From: Catenibacterium mitsuokai
Lineage (GTDB): Bacteria > Bacillota_I > Bacilli_A > Erysipelotrichales > Coprobacillaceae
Reading direction: 5' to 3'
DNA length: 64,000 nt
NCBI RefSeq assembly: GCF_025148785.1
Contig: NZ_CP102271.1
Location: 710,001 to 774,000 of the forward strand
Below the pieces are notes generated by a model. It was not told where the DNA came from, searched no databases, and was given only the letters and a program-made list of their open reading frames with translations. Shown piece after piece: positions 25,350 to 34,408 of the stretch. The position numbers and the translations under genes are program-made. Positions within the stretch are counted from its first letter, which is position 1. Every line of letters starts with the position of its first letter.

Positions 25350-26585
25350 TTAATTTTCTTTTAAATGGGCAATATCGATATATGAAGGAATACCATTCTT
25401 ATAAGTAATAGCGATTTCACCCTGAATTAATGGATATAAGTAATCATAAAGTTCTTGAGTGATATCATTACCTTCTTTAGTAATCCATTCTGCTGGAACT
25501 TTCTGTTCTAGGTTCGCAATATCCTGTACATTACTGTAGATACATTCTACAGTATATGGATCATTGTTAGTTCTCTTAACACCCATCATAACATTTGTAT
25601 GATCAGCAAGTGCTGTTTCTACAGCCTTTTTACCAATAAAGAAAGATTCATCAATATCTACTTTAGAGGCAATATGCATTGCACATCTTTGTAGTACATT
25701 TAATTCGATACTTCTTACTTTACATCCAAAATGTTCTTTACAGATATTTTCTAATACCTTACCAGTACCAAAATGGATTGGATGACCAAATGCATCATAC
25801 TGTTGTGAATCACCACTATCTAAGAAGTTTCCGTTTTCATCATGAATACCTTCACTTACTGCAATCATGATAGAAGACTTTTCTTTGAACTTTTCTTCAA
25901 TATCCTTCAAGAAACGTTCTTTATCAAATACGACTTCCGGTAAATAAATGAGATCAGGGGCATCATTACATTCAGTTCTTGCAAGTGCACTTGCAGCAGT
26001 TAACCACCCTGCATTACGTCCCATGATTTCTACAATAGTAATTGCATCTAGCTTATAGATAGAAGAATCATAAGCAATTTCTAACATAGAGCTTGCAACA
26101 TACTTTGCAGCTGAACCAAAGCCTGGAGTATGATCTGTACCCATCAAATCATTATCGATAGTCTTTGGAATCCCAATGAAGTGAATAGGGGAATTGATTG
26201 TTTCACCATAAGCAGCAAGTTTAGCCACAGTGTCCATAGAATCATTTCCACCAATATAGAAGAAATCAGTGATTTCTAAATCATTAAATTTTTTAAATAA
26301 CAAGTCGTAAGTGTCTTTATCATCACTTACTGTAGGCAGCTTATAACGACAGCTTCCTAAATACATTGCTGGGGAATGCTTTAATGCATCAATTTTTTCC
26401 TCAGAATTAAATGTTGTACCTAGATCCATGAAGTGATCTTCTAATAGTCCCTGGATACCATTAATCATACCATAGATATGAGTAAATCCTTCTTTCTGGC
26501 ATTGAGTAATAATACCTGCAAGAGAGGCGTTGATGGCAACCGTAGGCCCACCAGACTGACCAATAAAACAATTTTTCGTATTCAT
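25350..26585 (-). CDS. pfp: 6-phosphofructokinase, PPi-dependent type
   Basis: A 411-aa phosphofructokinase that makes fructose-1,6-bisphosphate. Two signature positions point to pyrophosphate rather than ATP as donor: GGNDS at residues 112-116 where ATP enzymes have GGDGS, and PKTIDND at 140-146 where ATP enzymes have PGTIDND. D144 is the catalytic base; MGRNAGWLTAASAL binds fructose-6-phosphate. The PPi route is reversible and saves ATP, as in many anaerobes. GGAGCATAAA gives the ribosome-binding site. It lies alone between two IS copies. Confidence 0.9.
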   Translation of the reverse strand: MNTKNCFIGQSGGPTVAINASLAGIITQCQKEGFTHIYGMINGIQGLLEDHFMDLGTTFNSEEKIDALKHSPAMYLGSCRYKLPTVSDDKDTYDLLFKKFNDLEITDFFYIGGNDSMDTVAKLAAYGETINSPIHFIGIPKTIDNDLMGTDHTPGFGSAAKYVASSMLEIAYDSSIYKLDAITIVEIMGRNAGWLTAASALARTECNDAPDLIYLPEVVFDKERFLKDIEEKFKEKSSIMIAVSEGIHDENGNFLDSGDSQQYDAFGHPIHFGTGKVLENICKEHFGCKVRSIELNVLQRCAMHIASKVDIDESFFIGKKAVETALADHTNVMMGVKRTNNDPYTVECIYSNVQDIANLEQKVPAEWITKEGNDITQELYDYLYPLIQGEIAITYKNGIPSYIDIAHLKEN

Positions 26586-26698
26586 TTTATGCTCCTTTTG
26601 TATATTTCATCCCCATTTTAACATCAAATGCATTTGATAGAAAGATTTAATAGTTATTAATAGTAAAATCTGAATTGTAAAATGAAACTGGAATTAAG

Positions 26699-26736
26699 GA
26701 ATTGGGATAAAGGGGCATGCCCCTTTATCCCAATTC
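26699..26736. repeat. 38-bp perfect palindrome in the left end of IS copy 2
   Basis: The same palindrome as in copy 1, centred on CATG, again followed by a short GC-rich patch (here GCGGTCGC). Confidence 0.9.
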
Positions 26737-26829
26737 GCGCGGTCGCAGGCCCACTATTCTCAATTTTTGTATAAAAAAAGTCCATAGAAATCGTATTATA
26801 TAGTTACCACACTTTATAAGGAGATTTCT

Positions 26830-27966
26830 ATGAACAGCATTAATATATCACAAAAAGCCAAAAATAAACACCTTAATTTTTCTCATTATGAATTCATCAT
26901 CAATTCTTTGATTCAGTTCAATGCTTCCCATTCTGGTAAGCGTAACATTGGCAAGACTCAATTCATTAGAGATTTAGCTTCTACTGTAGGCACTACCGTC
27001 TCTAATGTCTATTCAGTCATTAAGGATGCCACTATAACTATCAAAGATACTCATCTTAAAATTCATTATGAACTTTCTGCCATGGCTGCATTCGAAAAGA
27101 GATCAAAGATTCATAAAATTCCAAATAACTCTAAATTTGAAGAATCAAAAGAGTTCATCTCTCTTGTCGAACAGGAAATTAAATCAAATAGATTATCCTC
27201 TATTGATGAGACCATAAACTATTTAAGGATTCATCAGCCAGACAGAATAAAGAATATGGTGACTGTGTCTACTAAAACTTTTTACAACTATGTACATCAG
27301 GGAAAAACATCCATCAAGCCTCTTGATCTTCCTCGCATGGTCAGAAGAAAGACAAAAAAGAACTGGAAGTCATACATTCCAAAAAGACAGAAAGGCACTT
27401 CCATTACCGAAAGGCCTGAATATATCAAGAATAGAGAAGAATTCGGACACTGGGAAGGTGATCTAGTTACTGGACCTAGAGACGGACAGAATGGTGCATA
27501 TCTTACTCTCATTGAAAGAAAGACACGCTTCTATTATATGATTCCCATCTCTGCTAAATCTTCAAAGCAGGTCTATATGCAGATAAACAAGCTTCATAAG
27601 TTTTATGGTGATAGCTTTAAGGATATCTTTAAATCAATCACCTTTGATAACGGTAGTGAGTTTTCTAGATGGAAGGATATAGAGCAGAAGCCAAAATCAA
27701 AAGAGAAAAGAACCACTGTCTATTTCGGTAGACCCTATCATTCATGTGACAGAGCCTCAAATGAGAACTGCAATGGACTTATAAGATATTTTATTACGAA
27801 AGGAACTGATATTAATACAATTGATAAGGAGACAACTATTGATATAAACAATAAAATAAACCAGAAGAAAAGAAAGATACTTGGATACCTTTCTTCTGAA
27901 GAACTATTTCTTAACGAACTAGCTAAACTTAATGTAACTGATAATACCATTTTCTATAAAATCTAA
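26830..27966 (+). CDS. IS30-family transposase, copy 2
   Basis: A 378-aa protein with the same DDE residues as copy 1 (HWEGD, FDNGSEF, SNENCNG). Its C-terminal 220 residues match copy 1 almost exactly (D to N in KNREEF, K to T in FITKG, and two changes near the end), while its N-terminal part has drifted. The uneven divergence suggests recombination or gene conversion between copies. Full length, probably active. Confidence 0.93.
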   Translation: MNSINISQKAKNKHLNFSHYEFIINSLIQFNASHSGKRNIGKTQFIRDLASTVGTTVSNVYSVIKDATITIKDTHLKIHYELSAMAAFEKRSKIHKIPNNSKFEESKEFISLVEQEIKSNRLSSIDETINYLRIHQPDRIKNMVTVSTKTFYNYVHQGKTSIKPLDLPRMVRRKTKKNWKSYIPKRQKGTSITERPEYIKNREEFGHWEGDLVTGPRDGQNGAYLTLIERKTRFYYMIPISAKSSKQVYMQINKLHKFYGDSFKDIFKSITFDNGSEFSRWKDIEQKPKSKEKRTTVYFGRPYHSCDRASNENCNGLIRYFITKGTDINTIDKETTIDINNKINQKKRKILGYLSSEELFLNELAKLNVTDNTIFYKI

Positions 27967-28042
27967 TTTATCTTCTTATTTCCAGTTTCTGCTTGCAATT
28001 CGGGTATTAATAGTAAAAATACAGGATGATAATTAATTATAC

Positions 28043-28075
28043 TAAAAAAGGATACCCCCTAAGGATATCCTATTT
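28043..28075 (-). terminator. Terminator of the MFS gene
   Basis: On the minus strand AGGATA and TATCCT form the stem around a G-rich loop, followed by T6. Overlaps the stop region. Confidence 0.55.
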
Positions 28076-29230
28076 GCTGCGGAATTTTATAAAACTAATG
28101 AATGCAGCAACAAGTACAATCATTGCGCCTACAAAACCGATGAAGTTTAAAGAAGTGTTTGTATAAACGACTCCACCTAGCCAGGTACCACTTCCAATCC
28201 CTAGATTGAAGATAGCTGAGAAAATTGCCATGGCAACAGATGAAGCGGCTGTAGAAACACATCCAATGATTTCAGCCTGAAAGCTTGTTTGAAAAGCCAT
28301 TGCGGCTATACCCCAGATAGCACATACTAATATGATCATATACATATTGATTGAAGCAGGATATAGAAGGCCTAGAGCACCTGCAAAACCAAATAGAACT
28401 GTTTGTACAAATGCAAAACGATGATCATCATAATATCGAGAAAAGAGATAACTTCCTGAAAGTCCAGCAACACCAAATAACATTAATGTGATAGTCACTA
28501 GGTGGCTTGGAAATCCAGCAACTCTCTGTAAAAATGGTTCAATATAACTATAAGTTGTATAGTATCCAGTTGCAAAAAGGAATGTAATGATATAAGTAAT
28601 CATTAGTCTTGAATTCTTGAAAAGTTCTGGAAGCTGATTGATAGAAAATGATTCTGTATTTTCTATCTTTGGGAATACGAATGCAAGATAGACAAGGACT
28701 AGGAATGAAATGACTGCCACACATAAGAAAGTCATTCTCCATCCAATCTTAAGTCCAATCATTCTACCAAGTGGCATTCCAAGAACCATTGCGATAGCAG
28801 TTCCGGTAATAATAGCACTGAGTGCTTTTGATTGATGTTCTTTAGATACGACACGGACTGCAAGTGGTGAAGCAATAGCCCAGAAAATAGAATGTGCACA
28901 GGCAACACCAATACGTGATACGACTAGAAATGGAAAACCAATGGAAATAACAGAAAGCACCTGGCATGTGGAAAATACAGTAAGTGTGCCTAATAAAAGT
29001 TTCTTTGGTTTTATTTTACATGCAAATAACATAAGTGGCAGAGACAATATTGTCACAGTCCATGAGTAAGCTGTGATCATGACACCAGCTTGTGCTGCTG
29101 TCATGTTGAAATTATTGGAAATATCTGTCAACAAACCTATTGGCATGAATTCAGATGTATTTACTAAAAAAGCTGAAATAGTCATACCGATTAACGGAAG
29201 CCATTCTTTTAAAGACATTTTTGTTTTCAT
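28070..29230 (-). CDS. MFS transporter, DHA1 type (sugar-efflux-like)
   Basis: A 386-aa membrane protein with about 12 hydrophobic segments. The first helix with the SEFMPIGLL motif, the RIGVACAHSIFWAIASPLAVRVV stretch of helix 4 and GMPLGRMIG of helix 5 are typical of DHA1 exporters of the AraJ/SotB/YdhP group, which expel sugars or drugs by proton antiport. The substrate is not predictable. GGAGGAGTTATATAG is the ribosome-binding region. Monocistronic. Confidence 0.88.
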   Translation of the reverse strand: MKTKMSLKEWLPLIGMTISAFLVNTSEFMPIGLLTDISNNFNMTAAQAGVMITAYSWTVTILSLPLMLFACKIKPKKLLLGTLTVFSTCQVLSVISIGFPFLVVSRIGVACAHSIFWAIASPLAVRVVSKEHQSKALSAIITGTAIAMVLGMPLGRMIGLKIGWRMTFLCVAVISFLVLVYLAFVFPKIENTESFSINQLPELFKNSRLMITYIITFLFATGYYTTYSYIEPFLQRVAGFPSHLVTITLMLFGVAGLSGSYLFSRYYDDHRFAFVQTVLFGFAGALGLLYPASINMYMIILVCAIWGIAAMAFQTSFQAEIIGCVSTAASSVAMAIFSAIFNLGIGSGTWLGGVVYTNTSLNFIGFVGAMIVLVAAFISFIKFRSK

Positions 29231-29570
29231 CTATATAACTCCTCCCCATTTGACTGAAAAATAATAGTATAGTCAGCTCTAGAGTGTCAATGAAAAGAGT
29301 GGTAATAGTTTGAATTTTAGTTTTAGTTTGTCAATAGTCTGAGACCAGGGTTATATGCTCTGATCTTTTTTGTGTTTTCGATATCTTCTCTGATAAGTTT
29401 TTTAAATATCCCATTTTAGAATCAACACTATCAAGTTTTTCTATAATATCTGCATCAGTTTTTGTTTTCTTCTCTACTTTTCTTTCCTCCTTCTTGATTA
29501 CATTATGCAACAAATCTGTTTGAATAATAATGTATATTGATATGTTAACTGCCTCGACTTAATATTCTGT

Positions 29571-29912
29571 ATTATCTTTTTCCAGTCCTTCTGCATCTGT
29601 CCTTGTTGGCACACGCAGGATCAAAACTGCAAACCTGTGAATGTTTTCTATGTGCCTTTATTTTTTTACCTATAGTTGATTTATCTTTTCCAAGAGTAGC
29701 AGTGATAGAAGCCTTAGTAGAATCATTTCTCTTTCTGCAAGGGCAAGATGCAGATTATTATTTGATTTAGCCATGATAATCAACCTTTCATGAAATAGAG
29801 AAACAGACATCACAGTAATTATAGACCTAAAGGAGAAAAAATAACTGAAAAGAAGTGAAAGACTAAACGCAACTTTGACCGCCTAAAGTGGAATTTAACT
29901 TTTCACTTTAGA
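29571..29912 (-). mobile_element. Remnant of the IS30-type element seen at 4893-6654
   Basis: Two blocks match the full element: an internal piece (like 5526-5552) and the right end with the transposase N-terminal codons and right inverted repeat (like 6267-6653; repeat at 29885-29911). They join at TGCATC, present at both parental borders, so about 0.7 kb was lost by microhomology deletion. The left end is missing. Between the MFS start and this remnant (29231-29570) I see no supported gene. Confidence 0.85.
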
Positions 29913-29993
29913 GATAAAATACATGATAATAATTAATTATAGTATTTTATTGCATATCAGCGTATAATGGTAGATAAGGAGGATTGAAAGATT

Positions 29994-32900
29994 ATGTCTA
30001 AGAAGTATTTATCTATGGATGGTAATACTGCTGCCGCTCATGTTGCATATGCATTTTCTGAAGTAGCAAGTATCTATCCAATTACCCCTTCTTCACCAAT
30101 GGCTGAACATGCTGAAGAATGGGCTTCGCAGGGAAGAAAAAATATTTTTGGCTCTGCTGTAAACGTAGTTGAAATGCAGTCAGAAGCAGGTGCTGCTGGG
30201 GCTGTACATGGTGCTTTACAGGGTGGTGCTTTAGCTACTACATTTACTGCATCTCAGGGTCTATTATTAATGATTCCTAACCTTTATAAAATTCAGGGTG
30301 AAATGCTTCCAGGTGTTTTCCATGTAGCTGCAAGAGCTCTTGCAACTAGTTCATTAAATATCTTTGGGGATCATCAGGACGTTTATGCCTGCCGTCAGAC
30401 AGGTATTCCTATGCTTTGTTCACATTCTGTACAGGAAGTTATGGATTTAGCTGGTGTTGCACACTTAACTGCAATTAAAGCAGGTGTACCATTTATCCAT
30501 TTCTTTGATGGTTTCAGAACATCTCACGAAATTCAGAAAGTAGAAGTTCTTGATTATGAAACTTTAGCTTCATTAGTAGATTATGATGCAATTAAGAAAT
30601 TTAAAGCAAACGCACTTAACCCACATACTAATCCAGTAGAACGTGGTGGTGCAGATAATGATGATATCTATTTCCAGAGCAGAGAAGCTCAGAATAAGCA
30701 TTATGATGCAGTTGTAGAAATTGCTGCAGATTACATGAAGAAGATTTCTGAAATTACTGGTAGAGAATATGCTCCATTTACATACTATGGTGATCCAGAA
30801 GCAGATAGAGTTATTATCGCAATGGGTTCAGTAACTGAAACTATTAAAGATACTATTGATGAAATGGCTAAAGAAGGAGAAAAGGTTGGTGTAATCAAAG
30901 TACATCTTTATAGACCATTCTCTCCAAAATACTTAAAGGCTGTTTTACCAGCAACTGCTAAGAAGATTGCTGTACTTGACCGTACTAAGGAAATGGGTGC
31001 TACTGGTGAACCATTATACCTTGATGTATGTTCAGTCATTAGAGATGCTGATACATTAGTTATTGGTGGTCGTTATGGTATGGGTTCTAAGGATACTACA
31101 CCTCAGCATATCAAGGCTGTTTATGATCACTTAAATTCAGATAATCCATTTACAGGATTCACAATTGGTATCAAGGATGATGTAACTCATTTATCATTAC
31201 CTGATGTTCATGGATTCCATATCAATTCTGGTGTTACTCAGTGCTTATTCTATGGTTTAGGTTCTGATGGTACTGTATCTGCAAATAAGTCTTCTATCAA
31301 GATTATTGGTGATAATACTGATTTATACTGCCAGGCTTATTTCGCATATGACTCTAAGAAGGCTGGTGGAGCTACTCGTTCTAACTTAAGATTTGGTAAT
31401 AAGCCAATTAGAGCAACTTACTATGTAAATAGAGCAGACTTCATCTCTTGTTCATTAGACAACTACTGCTTAAAGTATGATATGTTGAAGAACTTAAAAG
31501 ATGGTGGACGTTTCTTATTAAATACTGAATTTACTAAAGAAGAAATCGCTGATTATCTTCCAAATAGAGTAAAGAAACAGTTAGCAGATAAACATGCTAA
31601 GTTCTATATTATTAATGCCAACAAGATTGCTGGTGAAATCGGTATGGGTAGACGTACAAATACTATCCTACAGTCAGCATTCTTCGCATTAAATGAACAG
31701 ATTCTTCCAATCGATGAAGCTGTTACTAAGATGAAAGAAATGGCTAAGAAGTCTTATAGCAATAAGGGTGAAAATATCGTTCAGGCTAACTATAAGGCTA
31801 TCGATGCTGGTAAAGATGCAATTGAAGAAGTAACTGTAGATCCAGAATGGTCTAACTTAACTGTATTACCATTAAGAAAACCAACTGGTGATGATTACTT
31901 TGATAACTTCGTAGCTCCTATCAATGCTCTTGAAGGTTATGACCTTCCAACTTCAGCATTCTTAGATAAGCTTGATGGTACTATGCAGAATGGTGTTGCA
32001 ATTAAAGAAAAACGTGCAATTGCTATTCAGGTTCCTAAGTGGGAAAAAGACAACTGTATCCAGTGTAACCAGTGTGCAATGGTATGTCCTCATGCAACAA
32101 TCCGTCCATTCTTAATGACTGAAGAAGAAATCAAGAATGCACCAGAAGATATTACGAATGATGTATTAAAACCAATTGGTAAGGGTGTTGAAGGATTATC
32201 ATTCCGTATCCAGGTTTCTCCTGATAACTGCGTAGGTTGTGGATTATGTGCAGCCATATGTCCAGGTAAACGTGGTGAAAAGGCACTTACAATGGTTCCA
32301 GTTAAGGAAGAATTAGAACATTCTGCTTTATCTGAATATGTATACAACAATGTAGAATATAGAGATGACAAGTATCCTACAACTACAGTGAAGGGTGTTG
32401 GATTCATGAAGCCTTACTTTGAAGCTTCTGGTGCCTGCGCTGGTTGTGGTGAAACTCCATATTATCGTTTAGCTTCTCAGTTATTCGGTTCTGATATGAG
32501 AATTGCGAACGCTACTGGATGTTCATCAATCTATACTGGTTCAACTCCATCTACTCCATGTACTACTGATAAGAATGGTCATGGTATGGCTTGGGCTAAC
32601 TCATTATTCGAAGATAATGCTGAATTTGGTTTCGGTATGAAACTTGCAGAAAACTACATGTCTAAACATATCTTAGAAATCATTGAAGCAAATAAGAATG
32701 ATGTAGAACCAGAATTAAAAGAAATTCTTGAAAAATATGAAGCTGTTAAGGGTCAGAGAGTAGAAGAAAAGGCTCTTTATAACGAATTAGTAGAAAAAGT
32801 TGAAGCTTCAGCTAATGAACCTATCAAGGAATTACTTGATATGAAGGGTGAATTAGTGACTAAGTCTCAGTGGATCATCGGTGGTGACGGATGGGCTTAT

Positions 32901-33527
32901 GATATCGGCTACGGAGGATTAGACCACGTTCTTGCTAATGATCAGAATGTCAATGTATTAGTTCTTGATACAGAAGTATATTCTAACACTGGTGGACAGT
33001 CTTCTAAATCATCACAGGCTGCTTCTATTGCAAAGTTCACTGCAAGTGGTAAGAAGGTTGCCAAGAAAGACTTAGCTCAGATTGCTATGGCTTATGGTCA
33101 TGTATATGTTGCACAGATTGCTTTAGGTGCTAACCCAATGCAGGCTATTAAGGCTATGAAGGAAGCTGAATCTTATGATGGACCATCATTAATTATTGCT
33201 TATGCACCATGTAATGAACATCATATCAAGGGTGGATTAATTAATTCTTCAAGACAGGAAAAATGGGCTGTTGAATGTGGTTACTTCAACTTATTAAGAT
33301 ATGACCCACGTTTAACTGAAGAAGGTAAGAACCCACTTACAATTGATTCTAAGGCTCCTGATTATTCTAAGTTCAAAGACTTCTTAATGAGTGAAAACAG
33401 ATTCTCTCAGTTAGTTAAGATCAATCCTGAAAATGCAGAAGCATTATTCGATAAGTGTCTAGTAGATGCTAAACGTCGTCGTGCAAGAGCAGAAGCACTT
33501 GCTAAAGATTTTGATGCTGCTGAATAA
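29994..33527 (+). CDS. nifJ: Pyruvate:ferredoxin (flavodoxin) oxidoreductase
   Basis: Oxidises pyruvate to acetyl-CoA and CO2 and reduces ferredoxin, the key link from glycolysis to fermentation in anaerobes. The 1177-aa single chain has the full domain order: N-terminal pyrimidine-binding domain with YPITPSSPMAEHAEEW, domain II, CoA-binding region, a 2x[4Fe-4S] ferredoxin domain (CIQCNQCAMVCP and CVGCGLCAAICP), the proximal cluster GACAGCGETPYYRL, and TPP binding IGGDGWAYDIGYGGLDHVL. AAGGAGG precedes the ATG. Monocistronic with promoter TATAAT near 29960. Its three clusters depend on Fe-S assembly such as the Suf genes 4 kb away. Confidence 0.97.
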   Translation: MSKKYLSMDGNTAAAHVAYAFSEVASIYPITPSSPMAEHAEEWASQGRKNIFGSAVNVVEMQSEAGAAGAVHGALQGGALATTFTASQGLLLMIPNLYKIQGEMLPGVFHVAARALATSSLNIFGDHQDVYACRQTGIPMLCSHSVQEVMDLAGVAHLTAIKAGVPFIHFFDGFRTSHEIQKVEVLDYETLASLVDYDAIKKFKANALNPHTNPVERGGADNDDIYFQSREAQNKHYDAVVEIAADYMKKISEITGREYAPFTYYGDPEADRVIIAMGSVTETIKDTIDEMAKEGEKVGVIKVHLYRPFSPKYLKAVLPATAKKIAVLDRTKEMGATGEPLYLDVCSVIRDADTLVIGGRYGMGSKDTTPQHIKAVYDHLNSDNPFTGFTIGIKDDVTHLSLPDVHGFHINSGVTQCLFYGLGSDGTVSANKSSIKIIGDNTDLYCQAYFAYDSKKAGGATRSNLRFGNKPIRATYYVNRADFISCSLDNYCLKYDMLKNLKDGGRFLLNTEFTKEEIADYLPNRVKKQLADKHAKFYIINANKIAGEIGMGRRTNTILQSAFFALNEQILPIDEAVTKMKEMAKKSYSNKGENIVQANYKAIDAGKDAIEEVTVDPEWSNLTVLPLRKPTGDDYFDNFVAPINALEGYDLPTSAFLDKLDGTMQNGVAIKEKRAIAIQVPKWEKDNCIQCNQCAMVCPHATIRPFLMTEEEIKNAPEDITNDVLKPIGKGVEGLSFRIQVSPDNCVGCGLCAAICPGKRGEKALTMVPVKEELEHSALSEYVYNNVEYRDDKYPTTTVKGVGFMKPYFEASGACAGCGETPYYRLASQLFGSDMRIANATGCSSIYTGSTPSTPCTTDKNGHGMAWANSLFEDNAEFGFGMKLAENYMSKHILEIIEANKNDVEPELKEILEKYEAVKGQRVEEKALYNELVEKVEASANEPIKELLDMKGELVTKSQWIIGGDGWAYDIGYGGLDHVLANDQNVNVLVLDTEVYSNTGGQSSKSSQAASIAKFTASGKKVAKKDLAQIAMAYGHVYVAQIALGANPMQAIKAMKEAESYDGPSLIIAYAPCNEHHIKGGLINSSRQEKWAVECGYFNLLRYDPRLTEEGKNPLTIDSKAPDYSKFKDFLMSENRFSQLVKINPENAEALFDKCLVDAKRRRARAEALAKDFDAAE

Positions 33528-33538
33528 TTCATACGAAA

Positions 33539-33566
33539 GAGATAGTAGAAATGCTATCTCTTTTCT
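33539..33566 (+). terminator. Terminator of nifJ
   Basis: AGAGATAG TAGAAATG CTATCTCT with a T-run. Confidence 0.85.
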
Positions 33567-33643
33567 TCATATTTATAACATATCAAAGAGATAGGTATAT
33601 TGCTTGCTATTTGTATCTATTATTTCTATACTAGGAGTGGGTG

Positions 33644-33871
33644 ATGGATATGAAGAGTGTACTCATAAAAGATACAACAAGAGAAGAAAGAAAAAGAATC
33701 ATACAAGAAGCATTGGACTGTAATGATTCTGCAGGATGTGAGAACTGCAGTGGATGCGGCTTGTTTGGGGCTGGAGATCCCTTTGAAATGTATGAAGATT
33801 ATATAGAAGGTAAAAGAGAAATCAAAGAAATTAATATGGAATTTGTTTCACGCTACTTTGTGAGAGGTTAA
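33644..33871 (+). CDS. Small cysteine-rich protein
   Basis: A 75-aa soluble protein. A conserved-looking core CNDSAGCENCSGCGLFGAGDP has four cysteines (spacing C-x6-C-x2-C-x2-C) that could bind zinc or an Fe-S cluster; the ends are charged helices (TREERKRIIQEAL and EGKREIKEINMEF). I have seen similar short proteins in clostridia-like genomes but know no function. Start is the ATG at 33644, 6 bp after TAGGAG; GTG 33641 and ATG 33650 are alternatives. It lies between nifJ and hinT. Confidence 0.7.
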   Translation: MDMKSVLIKDTTREERKRIIQEALDCNDSAGCENCSGCGLFGAGDPFEMYEDYIEGKREIKEINMEFVSRYFVRG

Positions 33872-33913
33872 TCACATCATAATATAAAGAGATGTCATAT
33901 CATTGTGTGTACT

Positions 33914-33949
33914 AAAAAACAGGGATTTTTTTAAAATCCCTGTTTTTCT
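33914..33949. terminator. Bidirectional terminator between the Cys-rich gene and hinT
   Basis: AAAACAGGGATTT/AAATCCCTGTTTT stem with T/A runs on both sides. Confidence 0.85.
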
Positions 33950-34355
33950 ATTTCATGATTTCGTTGTAGATATCATCAAGATTTACAACACTTGAACGAT
34001 CGGTAAATTCGATCTTGATTGGATCATTTTCTTCATATCTTGGAATAATATGAATATGGAAATGATGCACGGTCTGACCAGCGACTTCTTTCGCATTAGT
34101 AAGAATATTACATCCCTTTGCATGCATATTCTCTACAATCTTATTTGCAAGCTTCTGAGCCACTTTCATACAATGTGCCATCACTTCTGGGTCTGTTTCT
34201 AAAAAACTATCATAATGTTCCTTAGGAATGACGAGTGTATGTCCATTGGTTGTCTGTGATAAATCCAAGAATGCAATGCATGTGTCATCTTCATATACAA
34301 CTTTGCCAGGAATTTCCTTAGCGGCAATCTTACAAAAAATACAATTATCCATCAT
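33948..34355 (-). CDS. hinT: HIT-family purine nucleoside phosphoramidase
   Basis: A 135-aa Hint-type protein that hydrolyses nucleoside phosphoramidates and lysyl-AMP. The active-site triad HFHIHIIPRY carries the histidine nucleophile; an N-terminal CIFCKIAAKEIP is typical, with Cys residues that bind zinc in some members. AGGAGG precedes tandem ATG codons (34355 or 34352 may be used). Monocistronic on the minus strand. Confidence 0.93.
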   Translation of the reverse strand: MMDNCIFCKIAAKEIPGKVVYEDDTCIAFLDLSQTTNGHTLVIPKEHYDSFLETDPEVMAHCMKVAQKLANKIVENMHAKGCNILTNAKEVAGQTVHHFHIHIIPRYEENDPIKIEFTDRSSVVNLDDIYNEIMK

Positions 34356-34383
34356 ATAAAACCTCCTGTATTCATTCTAACAC

Positions 34384-34408
34384 AAAAGAGACGTTTTCAC
34401 GTCTCTTA
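34384..34408 (-). terminator. Terminator of the prsA-like pair
   Basis: AGAGACG TGAAAA CGTCTCT followed by TTTTGTGTT on the minus strand; it overlaps the stop codon region. Confidence 0.8.

Larger units (their letters stand above)
26669..28004 (+). mobile_element. IS30-type insertion sequence, copy 2 (1336 bp)
   Basis: Same element and orientation as copy 1, with its own distinct flanking direct repeat TATTAATAGTAAAA (14 bp; 26655-26668 and 28005-28018). Left end TCTGAATTG, right end CAATTCGGG. It is inserted upstream of the phosphofructokinase start, near that gene's promoter. Confidence 0.92.

Noticed and set aside
23928-28018. A composite transposon carrying pfp
   Set aside because: Each IS copy has its own distinct flanking duplication, so they inserted separately.
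29331-29513. A 60-codon minus-strand ORF rich in Lys and Glu
   Set aside because: It needs a TTG start with no ribosome-binding site, has no recognisable family and lies in decayed DNA; not annotated as a gene.
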